Assembly (NCBI GenBank): GCA_023376005.1
Contig: CM042145.1
Span: 94,825,834 to 94,889,833, forward strand
Direction of reading: 5' to 3'
DNA length: 64,000 bases
DNA from: Doryteuthis pealeii
Lineage: Eukaryota; Mollusca; Cephalopoda; Myopsida; Loliginidae
Shown here: one piece after another, positions 30,528 through 43,659 of the stretch
How positions within the stretch are numbered: position 1 is the first letter of the stretch
How the letters are laid out: each line of letters opens with the position of its first letter
The notes under the pieces: model-generated
The model's database searches: none
Told to the model about the DNA's origin: nothing
What the model saw: the letters and a program-made list of their open reading frames with translations, nothing else
Made by a program: the position numbers and the translations under genes

Positions 30528-30775
30528 AGCGACGGGAGTGACCTACTGGTCGGTATCAGCCAGACAGGCGGGCAAGTCTACCCGTTTCACTAGAACTTAG
30601 ACCGGAAGATCTTTTGCGTCCTGATGTGGAGTGCACAGCCTACCATCAGCTCTCATTTTTCCGCACAGTTACTGTGCTACTCATAACGTAGTTAATGAGA
30701 GTCGGTATTTGACGCCTGAACATTGTGGTTTAAGCCGGAATACTCTACGGCGCTTTGCTCAGAGGGCCGGCATAA
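30528..30775 (-). mobile_element. S1 SINE, diverged
   Basis: GACCTACTGGTCGGTATCAG at one end, CTCAGAGGGCCGGC at the other. The B-box region reads CGGTATTTGACGCC. Confidence 0.7.
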
Positions 30776-30849
30776 AATTGTATAAATACTTTTAAAAAGA
30801 AACAGCACATAAATAGAAACTGTATGTATTTTCTGTGTACAGCATATTG

Positions 30850-31290
30850 GTTGGTTTGTTTGGCTGGTTGGTTGGTTTTACGGCATGTCAACCCTTGGGT
30901 TGATTTTTGTGGAAGACGTTTTGTTTTATTTCATTTGCTTGTGGTATTCATTTTTTTTTTCCAAAATTTTAACAAACAGATTTTTTAAAACTCATTTTAA
31001 ATGATCTGTTCAACCTGTAGATAAGACCGGTAACAGCAGCTGACCAGGGGGATCTGGGAGTAATGACATTGAAGGTATACTCCACTCCCCGGTTTCTAAA
31101 TTGGAACCTCAGCACTTAGATGCATTTAACTCATACAAAGAAAACTACGCCCTCCACCACCACGCATTTTTGAGGGGGCACATATGGATAAAAAAGGGTT
31201 GGGGTTGCCATTTGAAAGAATACGAATTGGGCTTGACGTGTACCAGCCGATTGAACGTAGTTTGGGACTGCCCGTATCGCCCAAGTAATA
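30850..31290 (-). mobile_element. Copy of the 569-bp retroposon family at the palindrome centre
   Basis: (TTGG)n tail, TTTTACGGCATGTCAACCC, AATTGGAACCTCAGCACTTA and GTACCAGCCGATTGAACGTA. The sequence switches strand inside it at about 31,250-31,290. Confidence 0.75.
31250..31290. other. Palindrome loop (strand-switch point)
   Basis: The 41 bases between the last paired block of the left arm and the first of the right arm. They continue the repeat of the left arm (TTTGGGACTGCCCGTATCGC) and have no complement in the right arm. Confidence 0.85.
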
Positions 31291-31665
31291 GCTGATCACG
31301 TCAAGGCAATCGTATTTTTCAATGGCAATCCCCAACCCCTTTTTATCACGATATGTGCCTAAAATGCGGTGGTCGGAGGGCGTTAGTTTTCTTTGTATGA
31401 TGTTAAATCTGCATCTAGTGCTGAGGTTCCAATTTAGAACTCTGGAGTGGGTATCCTTCATTGTCATACTCCCAGATCCACCTGGTCCAGTGTGTTACGG
31501 TCTTATCTACTGGGTTTGTTTGGGGGGTTGAACAAGATATAAAATGAGTTTAAAAATGCTGTTTAAAATTTTGGAAAAAAAAATGAATACCAATCAGAAG
31601 AATAAAACGAAAAAACGTCCTTCCACAAAAAATCAACCCAAGGGTTGACATGCCGGTAAAACAAC
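31291..31665 (+). mobile_element. 569-bp family copy, mirror of 30,850-31,290
   Basis: Reads through to AACCCAAGGGTTGACATGCC and an (AACC)n tail. Confidence 0.7.
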
Positions 31666-31758
31666 CAACCAGCCAAACAAACAACCAAATATCTGTACAC
31701 AGCAAATACACTACAGTTTCTATTTATGTGCGTTTCTTTTAAAAGTTATCAATGTTAT

Positions 31759-32010
31759 GCCGGCCTCTGAGCTAAGCGCCGGTAGGTAATCCGGCCTAGA
31801 ACCACAATGTCCGGGTTCAATACCGACTCTCATTAATCAACGTATGAGTAGCACAGGTAACTGTGGCGGAAAAAATGGAGAGCTGAAGGTAAGGTGTGGC
31901 ACTCCAGCTCCAGACTGCAAAGAATCTCACTGGTCTATGTTAGTGAAAACGGGATAGACTTGCCCCGTGTCTGGCTGATACCGAACAGTAGGCACTCCGT
32001 CGACTTTATT
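31759..32010 (+). mobile_element. S1 SINE, mirror of 30,528
   Basis: CTCTGAGCTAAGCGCCGGTA head, TTCAATACCGACTCTC as the B-box region. Confidence 0.7.
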
Positions 32011-32279
32011 TGTTCATGACAAGTTATGACAGCATTGAAATAAAAGAAAACAGTGCTGCAAAGTAGTCAATATGAAGTGTTTGGTAAAACCGTGCAGTTA
32101 AGTACTGCTCAAAGTTTTATTTAAAATGCTTTCAATCGAATGTTTCTATCTAATCGTGTTCAAGCTACTTACAATAACTTTAACACACACACCACACACA
32201 GGATATATATATATATATATATATTATATATAATATATATATATATATATTATTATTATATTATTATTATATTATTATT

Positions 32280-32525
32280 TATATTTTTTACTTGATGCAA
32301 TTACAATCGTAATATCGCATAAAATTCGATAATATAGAAGATAATAATGACAGTGATTTTTGGGTTAAAGAATTATTCGGTGTGTGAACATCGAGCAGAC
32401 TGTTTCTACAACACCGGAATAGTTCTTTACCGAAATTCACTTGTCTTTTATCTCTATAATTTATCGAATTTTATTCGATATACGCATTTTATTGCTTCAA
32501 GCAAAAATATAATAATAATATTCCA
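32280..32525. repeat. Foldback element, mirror of 29,990
   Basis: Arms end TTACTTGATGCAATTACAAT and ATTGCTTCAAGCAAAAAT. Confidence 0.7.
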
Positions 32526-32574
32526 AGCCAATGCTCTAAAAAAAAAAAACCAAAAATCTTACATATATATATAG

Positions 32575-32831
32575 AAGTAAAGTCGACGACGGGGAGGCCT
32601 AAAGTCGGTATCAGCCTTAGTTCAGATCAGAATAGTCCATCCCCTTTTTAAGATAGCGCTAGAACCAGAGAAATTTGTTTTAGCATCTGAAGGTGGTGCC
32701 GCCACACCTACCATCAGCTCATTACTTTAACCGGCACAGATCCCTGTGCTCCTATACGCTGAGTGGCGAGGACCGGATCGACTAGGAACCTTGGGATTCC
32801 CACGAACACTCGACCGACTGAACTAAACTAG
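32575..32831 (-). mobile_element. S1 SINE, mirror of 29,696
   Basis: AGTCGACGACGGGGAGGCCT start, complete to GACCGACTGAACTAAACTA. Confidence 0.8.
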
Positions 32832-32932
32832 CATTTCTTTCCTTCTAGCCCAGGTTTTTACGAATTCGAATATTGTAAAAATTAGACTGGTAAAGCAAAA
32901 ATATGGAACAGATTTATATATGTTGGCGAGGG

Positions 32933-32996
32933 CGGTATCGGAACTAGGAACCTTGTGTTTCTAGCCGAACGCCTACCGAACTGGAGCCAGACCTTT
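32933..32996 (-). mobile_element. S1 SINE half, mirror of 29,525
   Basis: GGCGAGGGCGGTATCGGAAC to CGAACTGGAGCCAGACC. Confidence 0.75.
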
Positions 32997-33193
32997 TACA
33001 CATCAATTCCAAATCGCTAGTTAAATCTGTGATGAAGAGTTATTTGAAGTGTACAATTTAGCGTCGGTTTCTTACCGAAAAGAAAGCGAGGTCTAAAAAG
33101 ATATGTTATCATTTTTTTTTAGATTCTTGAAGCAACTAAATGACCAAGTTCTGAAACCAGAATAGTCTACAAGTAATCATTCCTCTGGACAGT

Positions 33194-33194
<1 letters not shown>

Positions 33195-33248
<54 letters not shown>
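33195..33248. repeat. 54-base poly-C run
   Basis: Uninterrupted C. The left-arm counterpart at about 29,325 has only CCC in GAACTGCCCAGAGG, so the run is not shared. Confidence 0.95.
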
Positions 33249-33251
<3 letters not shown>

Positions 33252-33489
33252 TCACACTGTATTAGTTGAAAATTTGACCTGACTGGAACTTGGCCTCGGA
33301 AATATTGTCTGCTTTCGTAATATAGTTCTTTTCCATTAGTAATGGAGGGAAACGAAGTACAACCAAAAGAAAAATATACGATACTGGTTAAAATACGAGA
33401 TGTTTTTGTGTCCAAAAGTATGCCATTTTGTTTAGGATCAGGCAGGTTAAATTTACCAGCACAGAAAAATCGTTAATTTGCAACAGGGG

Positions 33490-33717
33490 CGGGTTAGCTC
33501 AGTCGGTGAGCGTTTGGCTAGATAAACTCAACAAGCGGGTTCGATAGCCGGCCTCGCCACTGCGTATGATAGCACAGGGATATTGTGCGGTATAAGGAGC
33601 TGATGGTGGGTGTGGCGCTCCACCTCAGACACAAAACAATCTCTTCAAAAGGGATAGACTCCTGCTGACTGGCTGATACCGACTTTAGGCCGCCCCGACA
33701 ACTTTACTTTTACTTTT
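33490..33717 (+). mobile_element. S1 SINE, mirror of 28,875
   Basis: GCGGGTTAGCTCAGTCGGTG head, ends GGCCGCCCCGACAACTTTAC. Confidence 0.85.
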
Positions 33718-33844
33718 TATATCATACATCAAAATGAAGCTGGTCCTCAGTGGATCAGCTCCTACTCCTCCATATAGTCACAGTGTCCTCAAATAACAAT
33801 TTTCCACTTTCGATGAGAGCATTATGCCCTACGCCCATAAAATT

Positions 33845-34115
33845 CTGTTGAGCTGTTCTTTGAGCCACTTCTTCAACTCAGATTCAACTTCCTATCACTG
33901 ATAATGCACTATCATTCTCTTCGGACCATAAAAGAGGGGTTTGAGCAGCAAATCATTATTGGCAGGGACAGGAAGGAATCTGTTTTGAAGAGTGCTCAAG
34001 AACAGTCTACGGATTTTCGGGTAGGGATACATGCTCTTATTCAAAGCTGGAACATTACTATTGAGAGAAATGGTGACTATGTGGAAGAAATAGGGATGTT
34101 ATCTCACCCGTCAAC
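33845..34115 (+). pseudogene. Mariner/Tc1-type transposase remnant, mirror of 28,500
   Basis: The better-preserved frame of the pair: GFEQQ, FRVGIHALIQSWNITIERNG, DYVEE in one open frame that continues past the expected end. The clean frame is partly luck, since the other arm is shifted here. Confidence 0.65.
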
Positions 34116-34292
34116 GCATAGGTTCAAAACTCACCCTAAACTCTCCATTCCTCACTCTTACTCTTCATCACTCGCCACATGTCGATGTCTCGACCTATAG
34201 AAAATCCATGTGCATTATGCTGATTTATCTTAATAAATTTCCATGCTAACCTACTGGCTCTTTCCACCCCATCTCTCTCTCTCTCTCTCTCG

Positions 34293-34328
<36 letters not shown>

Positions 34329-34329
34329 A

Positions 34330-34610
34330 AGTTAACAGTGGATCCTCAATCATCATTATCACCATCACCATCAAGGCGTACGACAGCATGGATTTCCTTG
34401 AGGCTCCTACGTCATCTGTCCGTGTCAAACTATTACGTCCTGTAGACGGCAATACAGTGTCTCATTACACGGTTTGGTGAATGTAAGGTTTTGTAGGTCG
34501 GCAATCCTGACGTATCGATATGTAGAAGTCATAGGAGAAGGTAGCTTATGTGGTCGTCCTTATCACCGCAGTTTCCAGTAATGTCTTAGCCGTCTTTTTG
34601 GCTGTTTTCA
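34330..34610 (-). pseudogene. LINE 3'-end remnant, mirror of 27,980
   Basis: (ATC)n tail then AGGCGTACGACAGCATGG and TAGCTTATGTGGTCGTCCTT. A (CT)n run precedes it at 34,271-34,328. Confidence 0.55.
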
Positions 34611-34904
34611 GATGTGAGATAAATATCCGTACAAGGTGGTACTTTATGGTGTTGATTTCTTCAATGATAGATAGATTACAATGTTTCGAACACATGACAA
34701 GGCTACAGGAGGGATGAAATGAGTACTAATGAGTAAGGAGGCTCTAAAGGAAAGACTATCAAGATGACTTTTATGTAACAAGATACACAAATAAATCACA
34801 CACACACACGTGCGCACACACCCCTACACACACACACACACACACACATATAAATATAATAGTATATTATATAATATATGTATATATTATATCAAAACAT
34901 ATAT

Positions 34905-35045
34905 CAAACATCTTCCCTGAGGAAGGCCCTTTTCTTTGTATACTTTTAAAGAATTTATATTTTTCTATTATATTTTATCTAGTATTTAAAATAGTAATAA
35001 ATAGAATACAATGTGTACATGGACAAACTCTCGGCCAAAACACGT
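34905..35045 (+). mobile_element. PLE-type terminal-repeat relic, mirror of 27,515
   Basis: CCTGAGGAAGGCCC ... CTCTCGGCCAAAACACGTG. Confidence 0.35.
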
Positions 35046-35999
35046 GTTTAGTGATTTCATTAACATTTATCCATCAACATTTTCTTTCCTTCATTCTTTT
35101 ATCTTTTGAACATAATATTATAATATATATATAATATATTATATAATATAGAGAGAGAGCAGATGAGAGAGAGATGAGAGAGAGATTACCAGGAAGAGAT
35201 AGATAGAACTGATATACATATATATATAATATAATATGATAATATTTCTAGAGAGAGAGGAGAGAGAGAGAAGAGAGGAGAGAGAAGAAGAAAGAAGAAA
35301 GAGAGAGAGAGAGACTTAAACTGAGAAATAGGCCAGAGAAAGAGACACGAGTGAGTGGATAGAGAGAAACAAGAGAATGAGACAAAGATGGCGAGAAAGA
35401 AAAATTGATATGGACGGACTGGAACTAAGCTAGATGATTAATAGATGGAGTAAGATAAATACATACATACATACATACATACTACTATGCTTATATTTGC
35501 AAATGTTAGGATGTTAATAATGGGTTCTGTCACATTTAACAAATAAGTACTATATGCTTGTCATGTTTATTGAGAGCTATGTAAATATATTTTGGTAGTG
35601 CCAGTTCTATTACTAGAAAGTAGGTGGCATTTTTCCTTAAGGATGTGTCGATCACTTTTCTCTAGACGGTTTCAAGTGGTATCTGAATGGATAAGTGTGT
35701 GTGAGTGTGTGGTGGTTGAGTGGTGAAACATCTTGAAAATAATGCCTGTGTTACAGAATTGACCCATACAATTGCGTGGAACTGCCTATCAATAACAGGC
35801 AATTTAGTCGATTTGGAGATGATTCCTGCAAGTCTAACAACATGAAAAGAAGTAGATGGCTCTCCGTCTTGACCAGATTTGCTTTTAGTCGTTATATTAG
35901 GTCACGTTGGCTGGTAGAAGGAAATGGCGGCAGAAGGGGAACAAAATGGAAGAGACAAAAGGAGGATATGGAAAGAAAAGTAAAATAGATGGTGAATGA

Positions 36000-36610
36000 A
36001 GAGGGTGAAGGAAGAGGGTGAAGGAAGGGGTGAAGGAAGGAAGGAAGCAGGCCTCTTAAGAAGAAGAAAGAAGAAAAGAAGAGAAGAAGATATAATAAGA
36101 AAGAAGAGGGAAAGCAAAGAAGAATAGTAGGTTAGATTAAGGGACGAGAATGTTATGTATAAAAGTAAGAGGGAATAGAAGAAAAATGGACTAGTGCGCA
36201 AATGAAGGAACAGAAAAGAAAGAAAGAAAGAGAGAAATGAAGATAGACGTACGAAAGAGAAGACAAATGAAAGAATCTAGCCATTTTAAAGAAAGAGGCA
36301 AGTAATGAAAGAAGAAATGTTTGAAAGAAGAAGGAAGAAGTAAAACATGAAGAAAAAGATAGACGACGAATGAAGAAGGGGAATTAAGGGAAATAATATA
36401 GGCTATGAAAAACGAGACTGAAATAAAAAGGAAAATATGTTTCGAAAGAAGAGAGGAAAGGAAGAAAGAAGGAAGAAAAGAGAAATAAATGTAGAAAAGA
36501 ATTGCGACAGTACTCAAAAATAAATGAAATAGAAGGAAAAGAAGAAAGAAAAGAAAGAGCAAGAAAAGAGAAAAGAATGGCGAAGCTTAGAAAAATAAAT
36601 GAATAGAGGA

Positions 36611-36642
<32 letters not shown>

Positions 36643-37450
36643 AGAAGAAAGAAAGAAAAAGAAAAGAGAAGAATTGCGAAGACTTAGAAATATAAATGAA
36701 ATAGAAAGAAAGAAAAAAAAGAAGAAAGAAAGAAGGAAAGAAAAGAGAAAGAAATAAGAAACGAGAAAGAATTGCAAGACTTAGGAAAATAAATGAATAA
36801 AAGAGTAATGAAGAAAGAAGAACGAAAGAAGAAAAAAGAAAGAAAGACAAAGGGAATCGAAAAAAAAAGCATAGAAATAATATGAAATAGAAAGAAAAAG
36901 AAAGAAAGGAAAGAGAAATATTGGAAGACTTAGAAAATGAAATAGAAGAGAAAGAAGAGAAGAAGAGAAAAAAGAAAGAACGAAAAGCAGACGTAAAAAA
37001 AAAACATGAGAAAAATAAAATGAAATAGAAAGAAGAAAGAAAAGTAAGAAAGAAAGACAAGGAATCGTAAAAGAAAGACGTAGAAAAAATGAAATTAGAG
37101 AAGAAAGAAAGAAAAGAAAGAAAGAGAAAGAAAAATATACAGTCATAAAGAAAAAGAAACGTAAAGGTAATAGAATTGTTTAAAAGAATTGCGAAGATCT
37201 CAAAAAATAAAATAAATGTAAATAGAAAGAAAGAAAGAAAGAGACAGCAGACAGACGAGCAGAGTGATGGAGAAGAAAGAGGAAGAACAAAGAATCCCAC
37301 AACGACAAAAAAAAAAGAGAAAATAAAGACTTAATTAAGAAAGAAGAGTAAATGCCGACGTAGACACTAATGACTAAGGAAAACCAGAGAAAACAGACCA
37401 AACAAACAAACAAAAAGAATAAGATAAAAAGAAGAAAAAAAAAGAAAGAA
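36000..37450. repeat. (GAAA)n tract, mirror of 24,900-26,655
   Basis: About 1.45 kb compared with about 1.75 kb on the left arm. The length difference is spread over many runs. Confidence 0.9.
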
Positions 37451-38089
37451 AAAAAACGATAACCACCGGATTATGAAATTGAAGTAAGTAACTAACAAGG
37501 AGATAAAACAATGCAAAAAAACAAAAACAAAAACAATAAAAAATAACACCGAAAGAATAGAAAAGAATGATGGGAGTTTGGTGGTATGAAGAGGAGTGTC
37601 CTAATAAGTGGCAACCAGGTTATTCATGACTGTGATACGTGTGTGCCGAATATAGAAACGGGCATTGAACTGACCAGTTGATGGCCTGGCTCGAATTGCC
37701 ACTACTACTGAGCGTGGGCGGATGCGAGTAGTATGTCTCTCCATCGTTATGCGACTGGAACGCATTGAATGCGTCAAAACAACTGGGAGTCTTTTCGGTT
37801 TTCGTACGGGCGAAAAAAATCAAGATAAAAGAACAAAGAGATAGTGTTTACTGGTCAGCAGCCAAAATGGATAAGAGCAAGCATAGGAGTTTTGCAAAAA
37901 TAAATAGATATTCGTGTCCGGGGACTTTGTTAGATATGGAGAAAGTGATTCCTAATTTGCACAAGTAGAAGTGTTACGCCATTTTTTCTACCTAATTCCC
38001 CTTCAGCACTCTCCTTCATCTCTCTCTGTCTCTATTTTTTTCCTGATTCTCTCTCCTCCCTCTCTCTTTGTTCTCCTCTCTCTCCAACA

Positions 38090-38400
38090 CACACACACAC
38101 ATCACACAAAACACATCACGTCACACACGCACATACAGTACACCACACACATACAGACACATACACAAACATAACACACACACACCATAAACGCACTCAA
38201 GCTCTATTCCTCAGTGCGTCGAATTCATTTACTGCATCATATAATTTAACAGTATAGGTGAGACGTCCAATTCATGGGGAAAGGGTAGCAAGCTAGTCTC
38301 GCACGTGTGGTAAGGTATGCTCACTGTGCGTGTGTGTATGTAAGGCGCATGTGGTGTGTGTGTGGTGTGTGTGTGTATCGCTTGACCCCCCTTAAAAAGC
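38090..38400. repeat. CA/TG-rich tract, mirror of 24,080
   Basis: ACACACACAC blocks on one side, GTGTGTGTGG on the other. Confidence 0.8.
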
Positions 38401-38524
38401 GGACTTCAATGTTTAGTTTAAAAATTATATTATCTGTGTTATAGACTATAATGTATAACAACATACACACAGATGCGCGCGCACACCAGCATGGACCCAG
38501 GAAAGGACATTATGTAAGGGTTAT

Positions 38525-38745
38525 TCGTAGGAAAATGGTCATCTGCGTGAACGAGTTCAATCACGTACGAGGTGGTTTGCATTTCACATAGCGCTAAATA
38601 CCGCGTGTGTATGTAAGATCCACCTATTTTCCTACCAGCAGAAGGCAGACGGAGTCTTTAACTTGATATGGCAACAGCTAATGGAGAAAGAAAAACTCTG
38701 AATTTCAAACCCTGTTTAAATCCGCTAAGAAAATTAACGTTGTTG
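38525..38745 (+). mobile_element. S2 SINE, mirror of 23,740
   Basis: GCGCTAAATACCGCGTGTGT and GAAAAACTCTGAATTTCAAA are present. Confidence 0.55.
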
Positions 38746-39809
38746 TCACATCCTGCTCATTGGGGAATGGTTAGGTTTGATAATCTTGAAGTTTATCACA
38801 CTTGTCACATATTTTCTCAAGTTATTTTTATTCTTTTATGAAAATAAAGAATAAAACGTTTTTCTAATACAGAATTATATTCTTGGTTTATACAGTGAGG
38901 CTTTTCAATAAATTTTCTGATGAATAGTCTAGTGCGCGTGTGTCTGTGAATGCATTTCGTGAAGATTTCGGATATAAAATATCCACAATAACTTTGAAAC
39001 AATATTTTTAGACCTGTGGATATACCAGCAGTATAATTATTTAATAATTACATCGTTTGATATGTTACTAAGAACTATTGAAAATGTTGAATAAGTAAAT
39101 AATCTTGAATTTTTTAGAATCTTCTGTTCCCCCCACACCCCCCCCCCCTCCCCCCTCTCTCTCTCCTCTCTCTTCTCGCTCTCGCTCTTCACCCTCTTTC
39201 TCTCTCTCGGCCCTCGCTCTCACTCACTCTTTTCTTCTTCTGTTCCTTCTTTTCAAACTTTTCATTATTATATCATGTTATGCCATTCGTGCACCAAACC
39301 CACTCTCTGTCTTTCGCCACATTCTCTTTCTTTATGATAAAACTGGAATGGTCATTATTTAGCTGAGGTGGACCGACCCCATGTTAATACAGGATTCCAT
39401 TTTTGCATTTAATCTTGGACGATTTGGACAGTCTATTGTTTAACCAGAGGTGTTGCAACGACACGTGGTGAAGATTAAGGCACAGCCGTATAATTTATAG
39501 TTGGATTTTCATGATTTTTTAATCATTTTAAAGTTTAACTTCTATTTATTTTCTAACACAATCGCAATTTCGTCGATGCCTTTTTCGCAGGCCTGTAGCA
39601 GTTTTGTATGCCCATGTCAATACCAGTAGCGCCATGGTTGTGGAAGCGTGGAATCTCGTGTCGTCGTCGTCGCAAAATCTCTACAGCAGTTGCGGACGCT
39701 TTTCGATATCCTGTGGCTCGTCATACACTTCCGTTAATAGGAATGAATTTCAATCGTTTCATGCCTTTGCGTTCAAAAAACCGCAATATTGCTGAAACTT
39801 AACAATGTG

Positions 39810-39930
39810 CGGTAGCGTAACGCGGAAATCTCCATCAGAAATGGCTGCCAAACTGAGCGTGCCGAGAGGTGCGCGCAGGACAGGCGCGCAGCAGAACAGG
39901 CGCGCGCATGTACAGGCGCAGATACAGAGG
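39810..39930. other. GC-rich patch, mirror of 22,520
   Basis: GAGGTGCGCGCAGGACAGGC and AGGCGCGCGCATGTACAGGC. Both arms agree, so the composition is real. Confidence 0.45.
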
Positions 39931-41789
39931 CAACAAACACAACAACGTTTTGCCAATAGCCGCACGAAAATTTCTTGCATTTCAGGCGCTTGAAGACTTT
40001 AGCTTTGTTGTATCCCTTCTAAGTTTGCTTTCGTTCTGTTTGAGTTTTTTTAAAATAATTTATTGTATGTTTTTTTTATTAACTGATTATAATTGTGGTA
40101 ATCAAGTTTGTAGAATTATATTATTTGGATTATGCGGACCTATTGTCCATCATCTTCGATTGTTTCTGTACACGTTTCGTCGATGTCCCCTCCGGCCTTT
40201 CTTCAGGTATTTTCTTATCGGACTCGGGAAAGTCTTCTCGAACTGCGAAAGCTTCTTTCGGACTCGGGAACCTTCTATTCGAACCCGAAGAACCTTCTTG
40301 TCGTATCGGGAAGCCATAACGGAACTTTTGAACCTAGCCCTTTATTTAGTCCTTGTTTTTGGTGGGTATGGGGGTAATAACGTTTGGTCAAAGTTTACAT
40401 ACTTTGGATACAAAATAACTCCCGACTAGTTAATAAGACAAACCTTATAACATCAGCACATGGATACAGTGGTAATAGTTCATAGTAAAGAAGTACTCCA
40501 AAAAGAGGTACACAAATAAAGATTAGACACATTCATGAATTGATACAGATACAGACAAAAGGCACAGACATGAGCTGGAATAGTTCCATGCTGTGAGGAC
40601 TTAAGTAATGTAAGGGGGTGCGGAGCCCCACGAGAGGTTTAGATAAGAATCTACCCATGTGGTCGTGTGCTGAAAACTATAGAGGAGCGAAAGTGTTTGA
40701 AACCGGCGCTTAAATACTGGTGCCTCTAGCGGCATCAATCAAAACTAAAAAGGGGCAAGACAACTCCAAAGGCGAATACAAACTAACGCTAACAGGGGTA
40801 TTTATGTTTTCATTCCCCTACGCTAGCTGGGGTCAGGGTTAAGCTGTGTTAATTATCATTCTATGTTACTGCTGCCCCTAACCAGGATTAAACCTGCAGT
40901 CTAGAGATAACTGCACTTAGACTGTCTTAACCCAATTCCTTATCCCAAGACTATGTGTCCAAAATTCCGAGAAAGATAGATAAAGTTTGTAAAATTCCTT
41001 GTCTTATTCTGCTTTTCACTAGTATTTTTTAGAGTCCTTTTTTATTATTCTCACTTAATTTCAATTCTTTTTAAATTTGCAATGGTATTTCTTAAACCCT
41101 GATGTCGGTGACTAAATCTAGCATATCTGTTTCAAAGCTTTTCTAATAGTTTACCGGTAGCGCAATTTTGAAGTTGTATGTGCTCCTTAATTTCAAGTTA
41201 AACCCGTGTCCTTTAATGAAGAAGAAGAAGAAGAAGAAGAAGAAGAAGAAGAAGAACGAAAGTTTTCCATGATTCTTTGGATGAAGTCTTCCGTTCTTTT
41301 TTTGCAGGAGTAAATCAGGTATTCGGCTTATTATAGGTCTAGGAATATTTTTAGTGATGCCTAAGGTTACTTTATCAATGTCTTGTGTTTTGGATATTCG
41401 GTACTGAGAGTGTGACTAAACACCTGGGATGTGGATTTACGCTATGTAGATGCATTGTCGTATTTTCACGACTCTGTTCCGTTCCAATCGATTGCAATAT
41501 CAGTCTGACGTCCTTTTCGATACAGAAAAGAACGACCAGTTTTAATGAAGATGTCTCTGCACACTCGATTATTAATCTTACGTTCAATTCTGGAATTGAA
41601 ACGGCACAAGTTGTTAAAATCTCCGTGCACAATGGTCTCCAAAGTTAAATACCTAGTTTTTCGCAGGGCGCTGGCAAGCAAAGAATATTTTGAGCGGGAA
41701 TATACTCATCTATACCGGTTTCACCTGCCATCAAGGCGTAAAAGTGGTGAAACCGTGTGTTTTGGGAGTAAAACATTTCTTTTTATAAA

Positions 41790-41998
41790 GTAGTAAGCGT
41801 CAGAGTGGCCTATGTCGAAATCCCATACAGGGAGGGGAGTCCATCCCCTTTTCTCTAGCGCTAAGCCAAGGAATTGGTGTTGCGTATGGTGAGCGTCACA
41901 CCTACATCAGCTCCTCACTTGACTGCACAGATCCATGTCTACTCATACGCTAAGTTGGCGAGGCCTGTATTGAACAAGAATCTTTGCGATTCCTATAA
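41790..41998 (-). mobile_element. S1 SINE, mirror of 20,518
   Basis: AGCGTCAGAGTGGCCTATGT start. It has the same truncation inside the tRNA-like half. Confidence 0.7.
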
Positions 41999-42004
41999 TC
42001 ATAT

Positions 42005-42116
42005 ATTTTGAATTTTTTTTCTTTTTCGGTTACTTCCGATGTTAAATCGGCTATTTCCGTGACAATTTAAGCGATTTAACATAAACAGGAAGTACCGAAA
42101 AAAAAAAAATTCAAAT
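42005..42116. repeat. Foldback element, mirror of 20,385
   Basis: TTTTTCGGTTACTTCCGATG ... AGGAAGTACCGAAAAAA. Confidence 0.7.
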
Positions 42117-42429
42117 ATACGGTGTTCTCAACTTCTAAAAAACAGATGATTACAATATCGCCGTGGGAAAGTACTAAAAAACACCTAGTACGTTCAATTA
42201 ACTCGTGATGATGGAAATTTTTATTTTCCGAAAAAGTATTCTAGAATTAAAAAAAAAGACAAGTTTAAAAAATATAATTTTCAAGCACTTGCCATTGTAA
42301 ATTGGCCTTCAAAAAATCTTTATATTACACATACACACAATGCTTCAAAGATACTATAAAAAAACCTTTATTATAATATATATATAAATTTAAAATATTT
42401 TATAAATTATATAAAAATTATATATAGTA

Positions 42430-42675
42430 ATAGTCGGTAGAGCGTTCGGCTAGAAACCTGGACCAGGTTCCTAGTTCGATACCAGCCGCTCGCCGAAGCT
42501 TAGCCTATGAGTAGCCACAGGGATCGTGTGTGGTGAAAGTAAGGAGCTGATGGTAGAGTGGGCTTCGCCTCCGACGCAAAAACCGAAGTGCTCCTGGTCT
42601 AGCGCTAGTGAAAAGGGGATAGACCCCTCGTCTGATTGATCTGATACTGACTTTAGGCCACCCGGACGATTTTTA
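42430..42675 (+). mobile_element. S1 SINE, mirror of 19,847
   Basis: AGTCGGTAGAGCGTTCGGCT head, ends GACTTTAGGCCACCCGGACG. Confidence 0.8.
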
Positions 42676-43499
42676 TTATAATCTATATTATATTGAAGAT
42701 AGGAGGTGGAGTAAAATCGAGTATGAGGTGAGTTAAAAGAAAGTGAACAAAAATAATTGACTCAGAACTACCAAGCTAGGAAGAGAAATATTTCGTCCTT
42801 CTGACGTGAAGAAAATCCTCAGTCTGTCTTAATTCAAAGCAAAATACTTATTGCTAACTTCTTCTCTTCTATAAACACAAATGTCGTATTTTGCTTTGAA
42901 TAAAGTACAAAACGAGGATGGTTCTTCGCGTTGGACTTTGTTTGAGTCATTATTGTCACTTTTCTTTTACACCCTCTATATATATATATATATATAGTAT
43001 ATATATATATATAATTAATATTATAACGCAAGTGTGCCAGGCAGATATCACTATAAATTTACTAAATAAACGTGGCAGAGAAAAAGAGCATGAAAGAAAA
43101 TAATTGCTAAATGCCGGTCCCACAACAAACTGGAAATAGTGGTATATATCACACAACAAAAAAACCACTCGCTTCGTCAGTCAAAACACTGAACAGATCT
43201 GACTGAAGCGGTTCAAGCCTGTTTTGGATGGGAACAACGTAGTCCTAAGCAAAACAATAAACTAAAAAAAACAACTTATCTGTGACAGTGAAGTGAATCA
43301 GGACAATTCAAGCAAGTCAAGAAGGAAGTTATCTTTCCAAAATAGCAATCTGACAAATACAATAAAATCCTTTGACACAACACAGAAGAGTAATTGACAG
43401 ATAGTCGCTCGTCCATACAAATCAGTTTACATTGGCCATTAGTAGATTTCTGAGAATTCCAAAAATAAATTCATGACAGACTATGAAATAATAATGTTA

Positions 43500-43610
43500 A
43501 GCTGTATCCTGGTGGTGATATTCCAGTTCTAGAGCTCTGGGGAAGTGGTGAATAACATCCTTTATTGCAATCACTTCCAGGTTCTTCTGGTAGTACCTGT
43601 TTGGTTCCCT
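43500..43610 (+). mobile_element. 569-bp family fragment, mirror of 18,895
   Basis: TATCCTGGTGGTGATATTCC and CAATCACTTCCAGG. Confidence 0.55.
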
Positions 43611-43659
43611 GTAAAAATAACGAAGGTTTTATCTAAACGTAGACACTTAAATAAATTTG

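Larger units (their letters stand above)
10838..31249. other. Left arm of a 40-kb palindrome
   Basis: The first bases (CGTACCCTTCGAA) are the complement of the last bases before the N run (TTCGAAGGGGTACG, ending 51,490). The correspondence continues through every landmark to CTTGACGTGTACCAGC at 31,234-31,249, which pairs with AGCTGATCACGTCAAG at 31,291-31,306. Left plus right coordinates sum to about 62,300 at the outer end and about 62,550 near the centre, the drift coming from indels. Confidence 0.9.
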
